5,763 nt of DNA. Source: Chloroflexota bacterium (lineage in GTDB: Bacteria > Chloroflexota > Dehalococcoidia > Dehalococcoidales > RBG-16-60-22). Below the pieces are notes generated by a model that saw only the letters and a list, made by a program, of their open reading frames with translations, had not been told where the DNA came from and ran no database searches. Shown piece after piece: positions 1-5,482 of the stretch. Made by a program: the position numbers and the translations under genes. The DNA lies in contig VGOH01000082.1 in the NCBI GenBank assembly GCA_016875955.1, positions 1-5,763 of the forward strand, given 5' to 3'. Within the stretch, counting starts at the first letter, position 1. Every line of letters starts with the position of its first letter.

Positions 1-595
1 GGCGCAACTCAAAGCCTAGGGCTTCCTTGAGGTGCGGCTTGAGAATCTCTACGGCACGCGTCAAGCGTTGGGTGAAGAAGGTGGCGTCAGGGATGACCAG
101 GTCCAGGCGGCCCTCGCGGTGCAGAGTCGCTAGGTCGCGGAGGATCTCCTCAGCCCGGTACTGCACGGCAATGCACACCAGCGCAGTTAAAGGGCTTGTG
201 GTGCTGGCACTAATTTCAAACAGGGTGGGATAACGTCGCAGAGGCTCGGCCGACACGGCAGGCACGCCCTTTTTAGGCGTCTCACGCAAGGTAACATCAC
301 GCAAGTTCCAAGCCACAAGATAAGAAGCGCGTTGGGCACGGGCTTTCAGAGCTAGGAACTCCAACAAAGGTGAGGCATCAGCAGCCACAATGGGTGACAC
401 CAGGCCGATAACGGCCAAGGGGTTCCCACCTGCTGCGACCACTAGCCCGCGGATGGGAGCCGGCACGCCGGGTGCGGCTGGCACGGCAAATGTGTCGGCG
501 ACGGTGAAGGGACCGGTAGGCAGGGTGGTTTGCAGGATAGTGAAGACCTCATCCAATCGGGGCTCAACATTTGAATCAGGAGATCTGCTCATCAT
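1..595 (-). CDS. Partial protein (N-terminal 198 residues), restriction-endonuclease-like front domain, possibly of an N6-adenine DNA methylase
   Basis: An uninterrupted minus-strand frame starts at ATGATG (595-590) and runs off the left edge. The first ATG directly follows the TGA of the upstream gene, with a weak AAGG (600-603) before it, so it is the last gene seen in the operon. Seen: an aromatic-polar patch YLVAWN at residues 92-97, preceded by FLALKARAQRA (80-90) and followed by DVTLRETP (100-107). Further on is a helical stretch around EEILRDL (149-155) and then PDATFFTQRLTRAVEIL (169-185). From memory, this order (Ala/Lys-rich helix, 'Y-F/L-V-x-W-N', then a 'FF/FI-x-RL' helix) resembles the PD-(D/E)XK-like domain that precedes the methylase domain in large type II/type I-like N6-adenine methylases. 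The usual ExK at the end of the preceding strand appears replaced by IVAADA (69-74), so this domain may not cut DNA. The methylase part, if it exists, lies outside the window. The open frame is certain; the family call is tentative. Confidence 0.75.
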   Translation of the reverse strand, partial: MMSRSPDSNVEPRLDEVFTILQTTLPTGPFTVADTFAVPAAPGVPAPIRGLVVAAGGNPLAVIGLVSPIVAADASPLLEFLALKARAQRASYLVAWNLRDVTLRETPKKGVPAVSAEPLRRYPTLFEISASTTSPLTALVCIAVQYRAEEILRDLATLHREGRLDLVIPDATFFTQRLTRAVEILKPHLKEALGFELR

Positions 596-1837
596 TCAAC
601 CTTGTGCGGGCACGTCAAACAACCGCACATGCGCCATGTTCCCCATCCGGTCCACACCGAAGCGGACAGTGGTGGGTGATTCTTTTTGCCAATCGCGTAG
701 GAATTGGCGAACCGTGGCAATCTCGAAATAGACCTCCAGGTCGGTAAAGGCATAGATGCCTCCCAAGAGGGCTATGTCCACTATGGGCGCATACCCCAAG
801 GGGCTCTTGAGATCATTCCAGGCTCGCACCAAAGCAGCTCTCATCTCGCCGTTGCTGGCCGGGCGGGCGTCGGCCGGGCAAAAGGTAGTGGCCCAGGTCT
901 GAAAGAAGGTGGTGTCGAGGAAGGGTCCGATGTCAGCGGCAGGCCCCAGGGTCGCGAAGAAGGCTTGCCCTTCTGGAGCCAGGCGGTACTCATAGCGGTA
1001 AGGGTCGTCCTTGAGCAGGAAACCGATGTCGGCGAAAGGCTCAACTCGCACCTTGATTGCTTCTTCGCGAGCCCCTCCACCGGAGTAGGAACGACCATGC
1101 CACTGTTCGATGCTCTCCGCGATCTTGCGCAAGCGTTCCAGTTTATCACGTTCCTCAATGGGCAGACTACGGTTCCAAAACTGCTGACCGATGGCCCGGA
1201 AAATCCCTGGCAGCAAATCGCCGGCATCGCGGTCAGAAAAAGACTGGCGTTCTATCAGGTGTGTGTAGAGTTGCTTCAGAACATCTCCGTCGTTCTCCAG
1301 CAGGCAGTAAAGCAACAGTATCCGTTGTCCAGGGGACAGGTATAGGGGGTTTGCCGCCGGGTTATGCTCTCGGAAGGCATCCAGTTCGGCTTTCGGCGTG
1401 AGACGTAGCAGGGCCATGCCGCGCTCGAATGGCGACCAAGTGCCGGCGCGGATCAATCCTAGATGAACACCCAGATACGGATATTTCCGCCAATCTTCAG
1501 ACACCAGTTTTCCCGTACGCGAGGGTAGTTGAAAGTCAGACAAGTACACGTCTTGTATTTCTATAAAGACCTGCCCTTTTGCCTCCCCCCGCTCCCAGGC
1601 AGCCACCTGTTCCCGCAGGGTCCGATACGTACCATCAGTCAAGCGGTGCCGTGCATATTTGGTCAATTCTGGTGTCAGAAAAGTTCGTACCTGCCTAGTA
1701 GCGGTTTCTGCCAGATCTCGGCCAAGCGTCTCTATGTTTGATGTTTCTAGAGCTGCGCAGCGATTCATCAAGTGTTTGAGATACCCCAATCGCTGCATCG
1801 GTCGCTTGGCGCTATCTAATACTCTGAAATAGGTCAT
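596..1837 (-). CDS. Unknown 413-residue protein with winged-helix-like segments; putative DNA-binding adaptor
   Basis: I do not recognise this family. It starts at ATG 1837, 2 bp after the HerA-type gene, with GGAGG at 1847-1851 (9-nt spacer), and ends in TGA immediately before the next start. No Walker motifs, HKD, PD-(D/E)XK, signal peptide or membrane segments are visible. Two stretches have the rhythm of the end of a winged helix (hydrophobic 'LGLI' followed by a wing and 'G-x-x-LL/FF'): YLGVHLGLIRAGTWSPFERG (121-140), leading to MALLRL, and ADIGFLLKD (269-277) followed by YEYRLAPEGQAFFATL (292-297 and just before). The C-terminus (about 375-408, ATVRQFLRDW then VRFGVDRMGNMAHVRLFD) looks like a third such unit. 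Residues 150-200 form a helical segment with LSPGQRILLLYCLLE. Its position between a DNA pump and a methylase-like protein suggests a specificity or adaptor subunit, which is inference only. The coding call is strong because of the length, the tight spacing and the absence of a competing frame with neighbour support. Confidence 0.88.
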   Translation of the reverse strand: MTYFRVLDSAKRPMQRLGYLKHLMNRCAALETSNIETLGRDLAETATRQVRTFLTPELTKYARHRLTDGTYRTLREQVAAWERGEAKGQVFIEIQDVYLSDFQLPSRTGKLVSEDWRKYPYLGVHLGLIRAGTWSPFERGMALLRLTPKAELDAFREHNPAANPLYLSPGQRILLLYCLLENDGDVLKQLYTHLIERQSFSDRDAGDLLPGIFRAIGQQFWNRSLPIEERDKLERLRKIAESIEQWHGRSYSGGGAREEAIKVRVEPFADIGFLLKDDPYRYEYRLAPEGQAFFATLGPAADIGPFLDTTFFQTWATTFCPADARPASNGEMRAALVRAWNDLKSPLGYAPIVDIALLGGIYAFTDLEVYFEIATVRQFLRDWQKESPTTVRFGVDRMGNMAHVRLFDVPAQG

Positions 1838-1839
1838 CG

Positions 1840-3216
1840 CTAGAAACCTCCGTGCACGCTCACGCGGGGGCGAACGTCGAGGATGAAGGACCGATCTGCC
1901 TCCGTATTCGATACCAACGCCTGCCCCACGTCCAGGGAGCGCATTAATTCTTCAAAGGAGAGTTTGTTATTGGCGTAAACAACCTCGTCGGGCAGGTTCG
2001 ATTTCAGGTTACGCCGCACATAGTCAATGTCGGTCTGCACCGTAAGACGGTGAGTGATGAGGGTGTCCACCTGGGAGAGAATGCGCTGGTCGAGAGCCGT
2101 TGGTTGTTGGGTGGCGACCATGAACGAGAGGCCATAGTTGCGCCCCTCGCGCACGAACTTGATCAGCATATCGGTGGCCGTGGTGCGCCGCTCCGCCGGC
2201 AAGGCGTTCTGGGCCTCGTCAATGACCACCCAGGATGGGGGGATGCTCGCTGCCAATTCGGCCTGGATGCGTCTCCATTCCTCATCGCTCAGGTCGGGCC
2301 GGATCTTGAGATGCTTCTCGTCTTCCGAAGCCTCTATACGAGCAGCGATGATGCGGCGGATCAGGGTGCAGATCACCACCAGCCGCAGTTCATCAGACAT
2401 GCGGTTCATTACCATAACGCTAAGTAGGCCAGGTTGCAGGAAATCAGTCAGCGGAGTCCCCTGATCATGGAAGAGAGGATTACGTTTGAAAGTGGTTAGT
2501 TGTTGCAAAACTGCACGGCGGGTCTCAGCTTGATAGCTGGCTTGAAGTTCCGTGTCGAATTTGATGCAAGCCAGTAAATCGTCCAGGCTGTAGGCTTCCT
2601 GGGCCTGATGCTGACGCGTGCCGTCTTCCCAACCTTCCAGTGTCACTTTCACATACGCATCGTTGAGCAATTGGCCCATGCGATCCTGGTAGATATCCAG
2701 ACCTAACAGGTAGCCCCAGTCGGCGGCGCTAAAGTCAGATGAACGGATGGCAAATTCGCGGTGGCTGGCCGGGGTATGGGCCGTGCGGGTGCCCTGTGGG
2801 ATCCACACCTGAACGTCCAACTCCTCAGTTCTGACGTCCCAGCCGCGCCGCACGGTGAACTGCTGGCGCACGATCTCCTGTGGCGCATCCTCTGACACCG
2901 GGATGTCCGTCCACTGAAAGATACCCAGGGTGTCAAACAGGAGCACCCCCCACAGACGCGGGTTCTGGCCGATGCTGGTCTCCTGCTGCCGGGTGCACAG
3001 GCCTTCCAGGAAACTGCCCAATGTATAGGACTTGCCCGAACCCCGCTTGCCAAAGACGGCCATCACATGAGCCTGGGCCAGGTCATAGTGAACGGGCGTG
3101 AGTGGGCCCGCTTCAGCAAGCCGGCCCAGGTAGACCCAGGCTTCCGACACCTCACCTGGGGCGCCCACCACCTGTTGACTGCGCGACAGACGCGGTTTTA
3201 CCGTGAACTTCTTCAC
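1840..3216 (-). CDS. HerA/FtsK-class hexameric ATPase (DNA translocase type)
   Basis: A 458-residue P-loop ATPase. The N-terminal 45 residues are strand-rich and end in WVYLGRLAEAGPLTPVHYDL, the kind of small barrel plus 'lid' that precedes the HerA motor. Walker A is GKRGSGKS (56-63), preceded by H-V-M-A-V-F, as in HerA proteins. An insert of about 200 residues follows. Walker B is WVVIDEAQNALP (329-340; D333, E334), the HerA-type 'DEAQ/DEAH'. Next come LIKFVREGRN (351-360), with a likely trans-acting arginine, and the sensor strand FMVATQQP (365-372) followed by LSQVDTLITHRL (380-391). HerA ATPases form hexameric rings that thread duplex DNA, classically feeding the NurA nuclease; no NurA-like protein is seen here, so the PLD-type protein of the same operon may be its nuclease partner (inference). 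The start is GTG at 3216, chosen because GGGAG (3223-3227) lies 6 nt upstream; it begins 16 bp after the AAA gene. At 458 residues it is close to the usual HerA length. Confidence 0.93.
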   Translation of the reverse strand: MKKFTVKPRLSRSQQVVGAPGEVSEAWVYLGRLAEAGPLTPVHYDLAQAHVMAVFGKRGSGKSYTLGSFLEGLCTRQQETSIGQNPRLWGVLLFDTLGIFQWTDIPVSEDAPQEIVRQQFTVRRGWDVRTEELDVQVWIPQGTRTAHTPASHREFAIRSSDFSAADWGYLLGLDIYQDRMGQLLNDAYVKVTLEGWEDGTRQHQAQEAYSLDDLLACIKFDTELQASYQAETRRAVLQQLTTFKRNPLFHDQGTPLTDFLQPGLLSVMVMNRMSDELRLVVICTLIRRIIAARIEASEDEKHLKIRPDLSDEEWRRIQAELAASIPPSWVVIDEAQNALPAERRTTATDMLIKFVREGRNYGLSFMVATQQPTALDQRILSQVDTLITHRLTVQTDIDYVRRNLKSNLPDEVVYANNKLSFEELMRSLDVGQALVSNTEADRSFILDVRPRVSVHGGF

Positions 3217-3222
3217 CTATAG

Positions 3223-3227
3223 CTCCC
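3223..3227 (-). promoter_or_regulatory. Ribosome binding site that fixes the GTG start of the HerA-type gene
   Basis: GGGAG lies 6 nt before GTG 3216. It sits inside the 16-bp gap after the TAA of the AAA gene and supports GTG rather than a downstream ATG. Confidence 0.7.
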
Positions 3228-3232
3228 GCAAG

Positions 3233-4393
3233 TTACTCAAAGACCAGTGGTGCCACGTCGTTAACGATCTGGTCGTCTACCAGGGGCTTTTCCTCATCCC
3301 AGGCCTGGATGGCGCACTCATTGATGGCGTTGATGATGTTACGGGGCAACGCCTTGAAGGGATCCTGGGAGGCGTAATCGGCCAACATCTCAAAGGCGCT
3401 CGGCGCAAAGGGATAGGTCTGCACTGTCACTCCCAGGGCCTGAGCCTGGATTCTGTCGTTGGCCTTGTCCGTATCGACTAGGTGCACCAACAACTCCTCC
3501 ATGAACCGCTTGACGTCAGAAACCGCCGGCAGATGTCCCACCTCGATGTAGCTGTGCCTCCCGATACGGTTCTCGATATCTGGGCGGGTCAGGATGCGTG
3601 GCCCTTCGCTTAGCGTGTTCGCCATGAAGCCAACAATGAAGCCCACGGTGGAATTAGCTGAATCTGAGAGCCGGCGGAAGTATTGGTGAATGGACTCCGA
3701 GGCGTCACCAGTGCGGACGTTCCCTAGTGCTTCCATTTCGTCAAGTAGAAAGATCAGCTTCTCCTTGTTGCGTTCCGCCAACTGACCGATGGCCATCAAA
3801 GCTACCGCCATATCGCCCGCTCCCACTTGGCCCAGGTTGCGTGTCACGCCCAGGTTCTCCAGTTCTTTGGTAGAAAGCGTTTGGCCAGTCAGCCACCGCC
3901 AGGCGGTGAGGTTGGTGTCACCAAAGGTGCGCAAGTGCTCCAAACTCGTAGCTACATTAGGATCCGCCGTTAGTTCATTGAGAGTGACCTTCAGGTCTTG
4001 CACCTGCTTGAACAGCTCGCGCACCCAATTGCTCACCGTCTCCTTTCCCAGAGTCTCCAAGAGTTGCATGTGGAGCGCCGAGACATCCGATTTGCTCTGC
4101 ACCTCAATGTCCAGGTGCACCGTATGCGGCTGCAAGTGCAAAGACGCGGGGCGGTCGTGGTGCAGTGCCCATTCCAGATAAAATAGAGTCTGGGTCTTGC
4201 CTGAGCCAAAGGGTCCCCAGATCATTATCTTTGGCGTGCCCGGGGCCACGAAGGAACGGCGCATCTGCTTCAAGACCTTGGCCTTGATATCGTCACGCCC
4301 GAAGTAGAAGCGGGCGTCCTCAGGGCTGACCTTGGGGTCAATCGTGAAATTGGCCCGATTACGCAGACAGAACCATTCTCGGAATTCCATCAT
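3233..4393 (-). CDS. AAA-family ATPase, Orc1/Cdc6-like
   Basis: A soluble 386-residue ATPase. After a short leader, FYFGRDDIKAKVLKQM (29-44) resembles the 'F-GR-x-x-E' helix that opens STAND/Orc-type AAA modules. Walker A is GPFGSGKT (60-67), Walker B KLIFLLDEME (212-221; D218, E219), and a sensor-1-like strand VGFIVGFMAN (250-259) ends in N259. R270, R276 and R279 are candidate arginine fingers, and ALPRNIINAIN (348-358) looks like the sensor-2 helix with R351. A helical insert (about 115-205) separates Walker A and B. Proteins of this design load or signal to partner machines on DNA; here the likely partners are the PLD protein and the HerA-type motor. The outermost start is given. Two ATGs stand in tandem: the first (4393) overlaps the upstream stop as ATGA but is only 2 nt from GGAGG (4396-4400), while the second (4390) is 5 nt away and is probably the one used. 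Translational coupling with the PLD gene is likely. The precise AAA subfamily is uncertain. Confidence 0.92.
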   Translation of the reverse strand: MMEFREWFCLRNRANFTIDPKVSPEDARFYFGRDDIKAKVLKQMRRSFVAPGTPKIMIWGPFGSGKTQTLFYLEWALHHDRPASLHLQPHTVHLDIEVQSKSDVSALHMQLLETLGKETVSNWVRELFKQVQDLKVTLNELTADPNVATSLEHLRTFGDTNLTAWRWLTGQTLSTKELENLGVTRNLGQVGAGDMAVALMAIGQLAERNKEKLIFLLDEMEALGNVRTGDASESIHQYFRRLSDSANSTVGFIVGFMANTLSEGPRILTRPDIENRIGRHSYIEVGHLPAVSDVKRFMEELLVHLVDTDKANDRIQAQALGVTVQTYPFAPSAFEMLADYASQDPFKALPRNIINAINECAIQAWDEEKPLVDDQIVNDVAPLVFE

Positions 4394-4917
4394 ATCCTCC
4401 TTACTAGTTTTCTAGATTTGGCCACCTTAGTACCGGCCAGAGTGCGCAGCTCAAGACCCCACTTGTACAGGCGACTGATCAGATCACGGCCTGGTCCCTT
4501 GCCAAAGACCATCATCCCTAGTTCGATGTTGCCCTTCACGCCAGGATAGGTCAGATTGCCAGATCCGAATAGTGCAAATGCCTCAGCTCTATCTCGGGTC
4601 CAGCATACGTAAAGCTTGGCGTGAATTGCTGGGTTGTAACGCACCTCCACGTTATCATACTGGAGCAGAACGTCTACTCCTTCGCGGTGGTAAACTTCCA
4701 CTGGTTCGCGGGTGAGCACATAGACAGGGGTGTTGGTCCGACTAAGGCGCTCGCACAACTCGCGCAACTCGAACCGTGTCCCCGCAAGACTGCCAATGAA
4801 GGGCGAGACGATGACCAACATGTCAAGGCTTGGCTTGCTGATGAACAGCTTTCGCAGGAACACTTCGACTGGGCTTTCAGTCACAATTTGCGCGAACTGA
4901 TGTACTGGAATGTTCAC
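4390..4917 (-). CDS. Small phospholipase D-fold protein with one HKD-type motif, probable nuclease
   Basis: A 175-residue protein and first gene of the operon. Residues 31-40 (LDMLVIVSPF) are the first core strand. The catalytic motif is H99-A-K101-L-Y, followed by FGSGNLT (117-123) with N121, then NIELG (130-134) with E132. This H-K-N-E set is the active-site pattern of single-motif PLD nucleases such as Nuc and BfiI, which work as dimers. The Asp expected four residues after the Lys is not there (W106 at that spot), as in several nuclease members of the family. No signal peptide or membrane segment is seen, so a cytoplasmic nuclease is more likely than a lipase. PLD-fold proteins of similar size occur in defence clusters (DrmC of DISARM, DpdK of the deazaguanine system); I cannot assign it to either. 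The start is GTG at 4917, supported by GGGAG at 4927-4931 (9-nt spacer); the promoter lies just upstream, leaving no room for a longer protein. The C-terminus is basic (KVAKSRKLVRR) and its Arg-Arg codons carry the ribosome binding site of the next gene. Confidence 0.92.
   Translation of the reverse strand: MNIPVHQFAQIVTESPVEVFLRKLFISKPSLDMLVIVSPFIGSLAGTRFELRELCERLSRTNTPVYVLTREPVEVYHREGVDVLLQYDNVEVRYNPAIHAKLYVCWTRDRAEAFALFGSGNLTYPGVKGNIELGMMVFGKGPGRDLISRLYKWGLELRTLAGTKVAKSRKLVRRI
4396..4400 (-). promoter_or_regulatory. Ribosome binding site of the AAA ATPase gene, embedded in the PLD gene
   Basis: GGAGG (part of AAGGAGG) is read as Arg-Arg codons near the end of the PLD protein. It is 2 nt from the first ATG and 5 nt from the second, which favours the second ATG at 4390-4388. 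The PLD stop codon overlaps both ATGs. Confidence 0.75.
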
Positions 4918-4926
4918 AGTCTTGTT

Positions 4927-4931
4927 CTCCC
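4927..4931 (-). promoter_or_regulatory. Ribosome binding site of the PLD gene (GTG start)
   Basis: GGGAG lies 9 nt before GTG 4917 and about 14 nt downstream of the predicted transcription start near 4944, so the messenger has a short leader of about 27 nt. Confidence 0.65.
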
Positions 4932-4950
4932 AGGAAATCCTCTGTGCACA

Positions 4951-4979
4951 ATTGTACCACCAACCATGCTTCGCGTCAA
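4951..4979 (-). promoter_or_regulatory. Sigma70-type promoter of the five-gene operon
   Basis: On the minus strand, TTGACG (4979-4974), a 17-nt spacer and TACAAT (4956-4951) give a near-consensus promoter. Transcription should start near 4944, about 27 nt before the GTG of the PLD gene. No other promoter of similar quality lies between the operon and the terminator at 5082-5118, so this is the likely main promoter for all five genes, which have no gap large enough for another obvious promoter. Confidence 0.75.
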
Positions 4980-5019
4980 CTCCTCACTCACCAGCGCGGT
5001 TCCAATTCGGTACTGAGCA

Positions 5020-5076
5020 GTCGGCCTCCAGCAGAGTCTACTTGCAGTAGATCCCCATCGCAATCTTTCCGCCGAC
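5020..5076. repeat. Nested inverted repeats (hairpin inside an outer stem)
   Basis: An outer 6-bp pair, gtcggc (5020-5025) with gccgac (5071-5076), encloses a perfect 6-bp hairpin, tctact (5037-5042) with agtaga (5046-5051), loop tgc. It lies between the upstream terminator and the operon promoter, so on the minus strand it would be in RNA only if transcription reads through the terminator. It could also be a protein-binding site upstream of the -35 box. The function is not evident. Confidence 0.5.
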
Positions 5077-5081
5077 CAAGC

Positions 5082-5118
5082 AAAAAGCCGCCCTCCTGCC
5101 TCTTGCAGAAAGGGCGGC
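5082..5118 (-). terminator. Rho-independent terminator on the minus strand
   Basis: Read on the minus strand, GCCGCCCT (5118-5111) pairs perfectly with AGGGCGGC (5094-5087). The stem continues inward with CTGC/GCAG around an AAGAG loop, and TTTTT (5086-5082) follows at once. On the plus strand there is no T tract after the stem, so the direction is minus. It ends transcription about 100 nt after the promoter at 5188-5216 and stands about 165 bp upstream of the first operon gene. Confidence 0.88.
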
Positions 5119-5181
5119 TCTGGTGGTAGATGTCGGCCGGCCTTCCTGGGGGCGACAGGGAACCGGAGAGGTTTTCTCTAC
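5082..5181 (-). ncRNA. Candidate structured small RNA or attenuated leader of about 100 nt
   Basis: It is defined by a good promoter (5188-5216, start expected near 5181-5182) and the terminator at 5082-5118, with no start codon plus reading frame between them. Visible pairings on the minus strand: GGTAGA (5182-5177) with TCTACC (5130-5125) as a closing stem; inside it CCGG (5166-5163) with CCGG (5140-5137) and TTCC (5162-5159) with GGAA (5146-5143); then the terminator hairpin. An alternative small hairpin, AGAG-AAAAC-CTCT (5179-5167), competes with the closing stem, the sort of switch seen in attenuators. I could not match it to SRP RNA, 6S RNA, a T-box or a common riboswitch by eye. Because the operon has its own promoter downstream of the terminator, a free small RNA is at least as likely as a leader. 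Existence is inferred from signals only. Confidence 0.5.
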
Positions 5182-5187
5182 CAGAGG

Positions 5188-5216
5188 ATTATATCACCTT
5201 TTATACCGCCTGGCAA
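5188..5216 (-). promoter_or_regulatory. Sigma70-type promoter of the candidate small RNA
   Basis: On the minus strand, TTGCCA (5216-5211), a 17-nt spacer and a perfect TATAAT (5193-5188). The start is expected near 5181. The next signal downstream is the terminator hairpin, not a gene. The spacer is AT-rich near the -10 box and also contains TATAAA. Confidence 0.75.
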
Positions 5217-5254
5217 GAGGAAGAGGGCCGGAGAGGCCAGGGCCAGACCCGTGG

Positions 5255-5338
5255 CCACAGAAATACACCGAAGGACACAGAACCGGGGGCGCGTGCCGGT
5301 TTAGGTGGTTTTTCTGTGCATTTCTGTGTCTTTCGGTG
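5255..5338. repeat. Inverted-repeat intergenic element (cacagaa / ttctgtg type)
   Basis: The left arm caccgaaggacacagaa (5266-5282) is matched by the right arm ttctgtgtctttcggtg (5322-5338) in 16 of 17 positions. Both sides carry an extra cacagaaat/atttctgtg-type unit (5256-5264 and about 5311-5321). The 39-bp centre contains another hairpin, aaccgg (5281-5286) with ccggtt (5296-5301). The layout suggests a dispersed palindromic intergenic repeat rather than a terminator, since no T tract follows on either strand. I recall similar 'cacagaaa...ccgaagg' repeats in Chloroflexota genomes, but this is memory, not a search. Confidence 0.7.
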
Positions 5339-5407
5339 GCTGCCTCCCCGCCAGCGCTAGGCGGCAACGCGTCTACTATCCCCGAAGCCGTGACCTGCGT
5401 TCGGGCA

Positions 5408-5436
5408 TTGCCAAAAAGCAGGGAACGCTGTATAAT
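5408..5436 (+). promoter_or_regulatory. Sigma70-type promoter of the MalT-like regulator
   Basis: TTGCCA (5408-5413), a 17-nt spacer and TATAAT (5431-5436) on the plus strand. The start is expected near 5443, giving a leader of about 89 nt before ATG 5532. The hexamers and spacing are identical to those of the minus-strand small-RNA promoter. Confidence 0.75.
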
Positions 5437-5451
5437 GCCTGCAGGAAAACC

Positions 5452-5470
5452 TCTGTGCTTTCTGTGTCCT
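5452..5470. repeat. Partial third copy of the cacagaa/ttctgtg repeat
   Basis: tctgtgctttctgtgtcct matches the right arm region 5313-5332 with one missing base and one mismatch, in the same orientation. It sits in the presumed leader of the plus-strand gene. Confidence 0.5.
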
Positions 5471-5482
5471 AGCTTGAACCTA

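Noticed and set aside
704..1345. Plus-strand open frame of 213 codons
   Set aside because: It is antisense to the 413-residue gene, has no ribosome binding site or recognisable domain, and its composition follows the opposite strand.
2050..2427. Plus-strand open frame of 125 codons, with a second frame at 2138-2464
   Set aside because: Both are antisense shadows of the HerA-type gene across its Walker B region.
3789..4181. Plus-strand open frame of 130 codons rich in Ser, Arg and Cys
   Set aside because: Antisense to the AAA ATPase; no start signals and a low-complexity composition.
1..4917. Assignment to DISARM, Dpd, BREX or Dnd/Dpt
   Set aside because: The key partners (DrmA/DrmB helicase pair, DpdA transglycosylase, PglZ/BrxC, DndCDE) are not seen in the window; shared PLD or ATPase folds alone are not enough.
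5044..5064. Short leader peptide frame on the minus strand (ATG GGG ATC TAC TGC AAG TAG)
   Set aside because: Only six codons, beyond the terminator and upstream of the operon promoter, with a weak ribosome binding site; chance is the simplest explanation.
5082..5181. T-box, SRP RNA or a common riboswitch
   Set aside because: I see no T-box consensus (AGGGTGGNACCGCG), no SRP GGAAGGAAGC apex and no familiar aptamer core, so only an unassigned candidate is claimed.
5255..5338. CRISPR array or transcription terminator
   Set aside because: The copies are inverted and only three, with no regular spacers, and there is no T tract after the stems.
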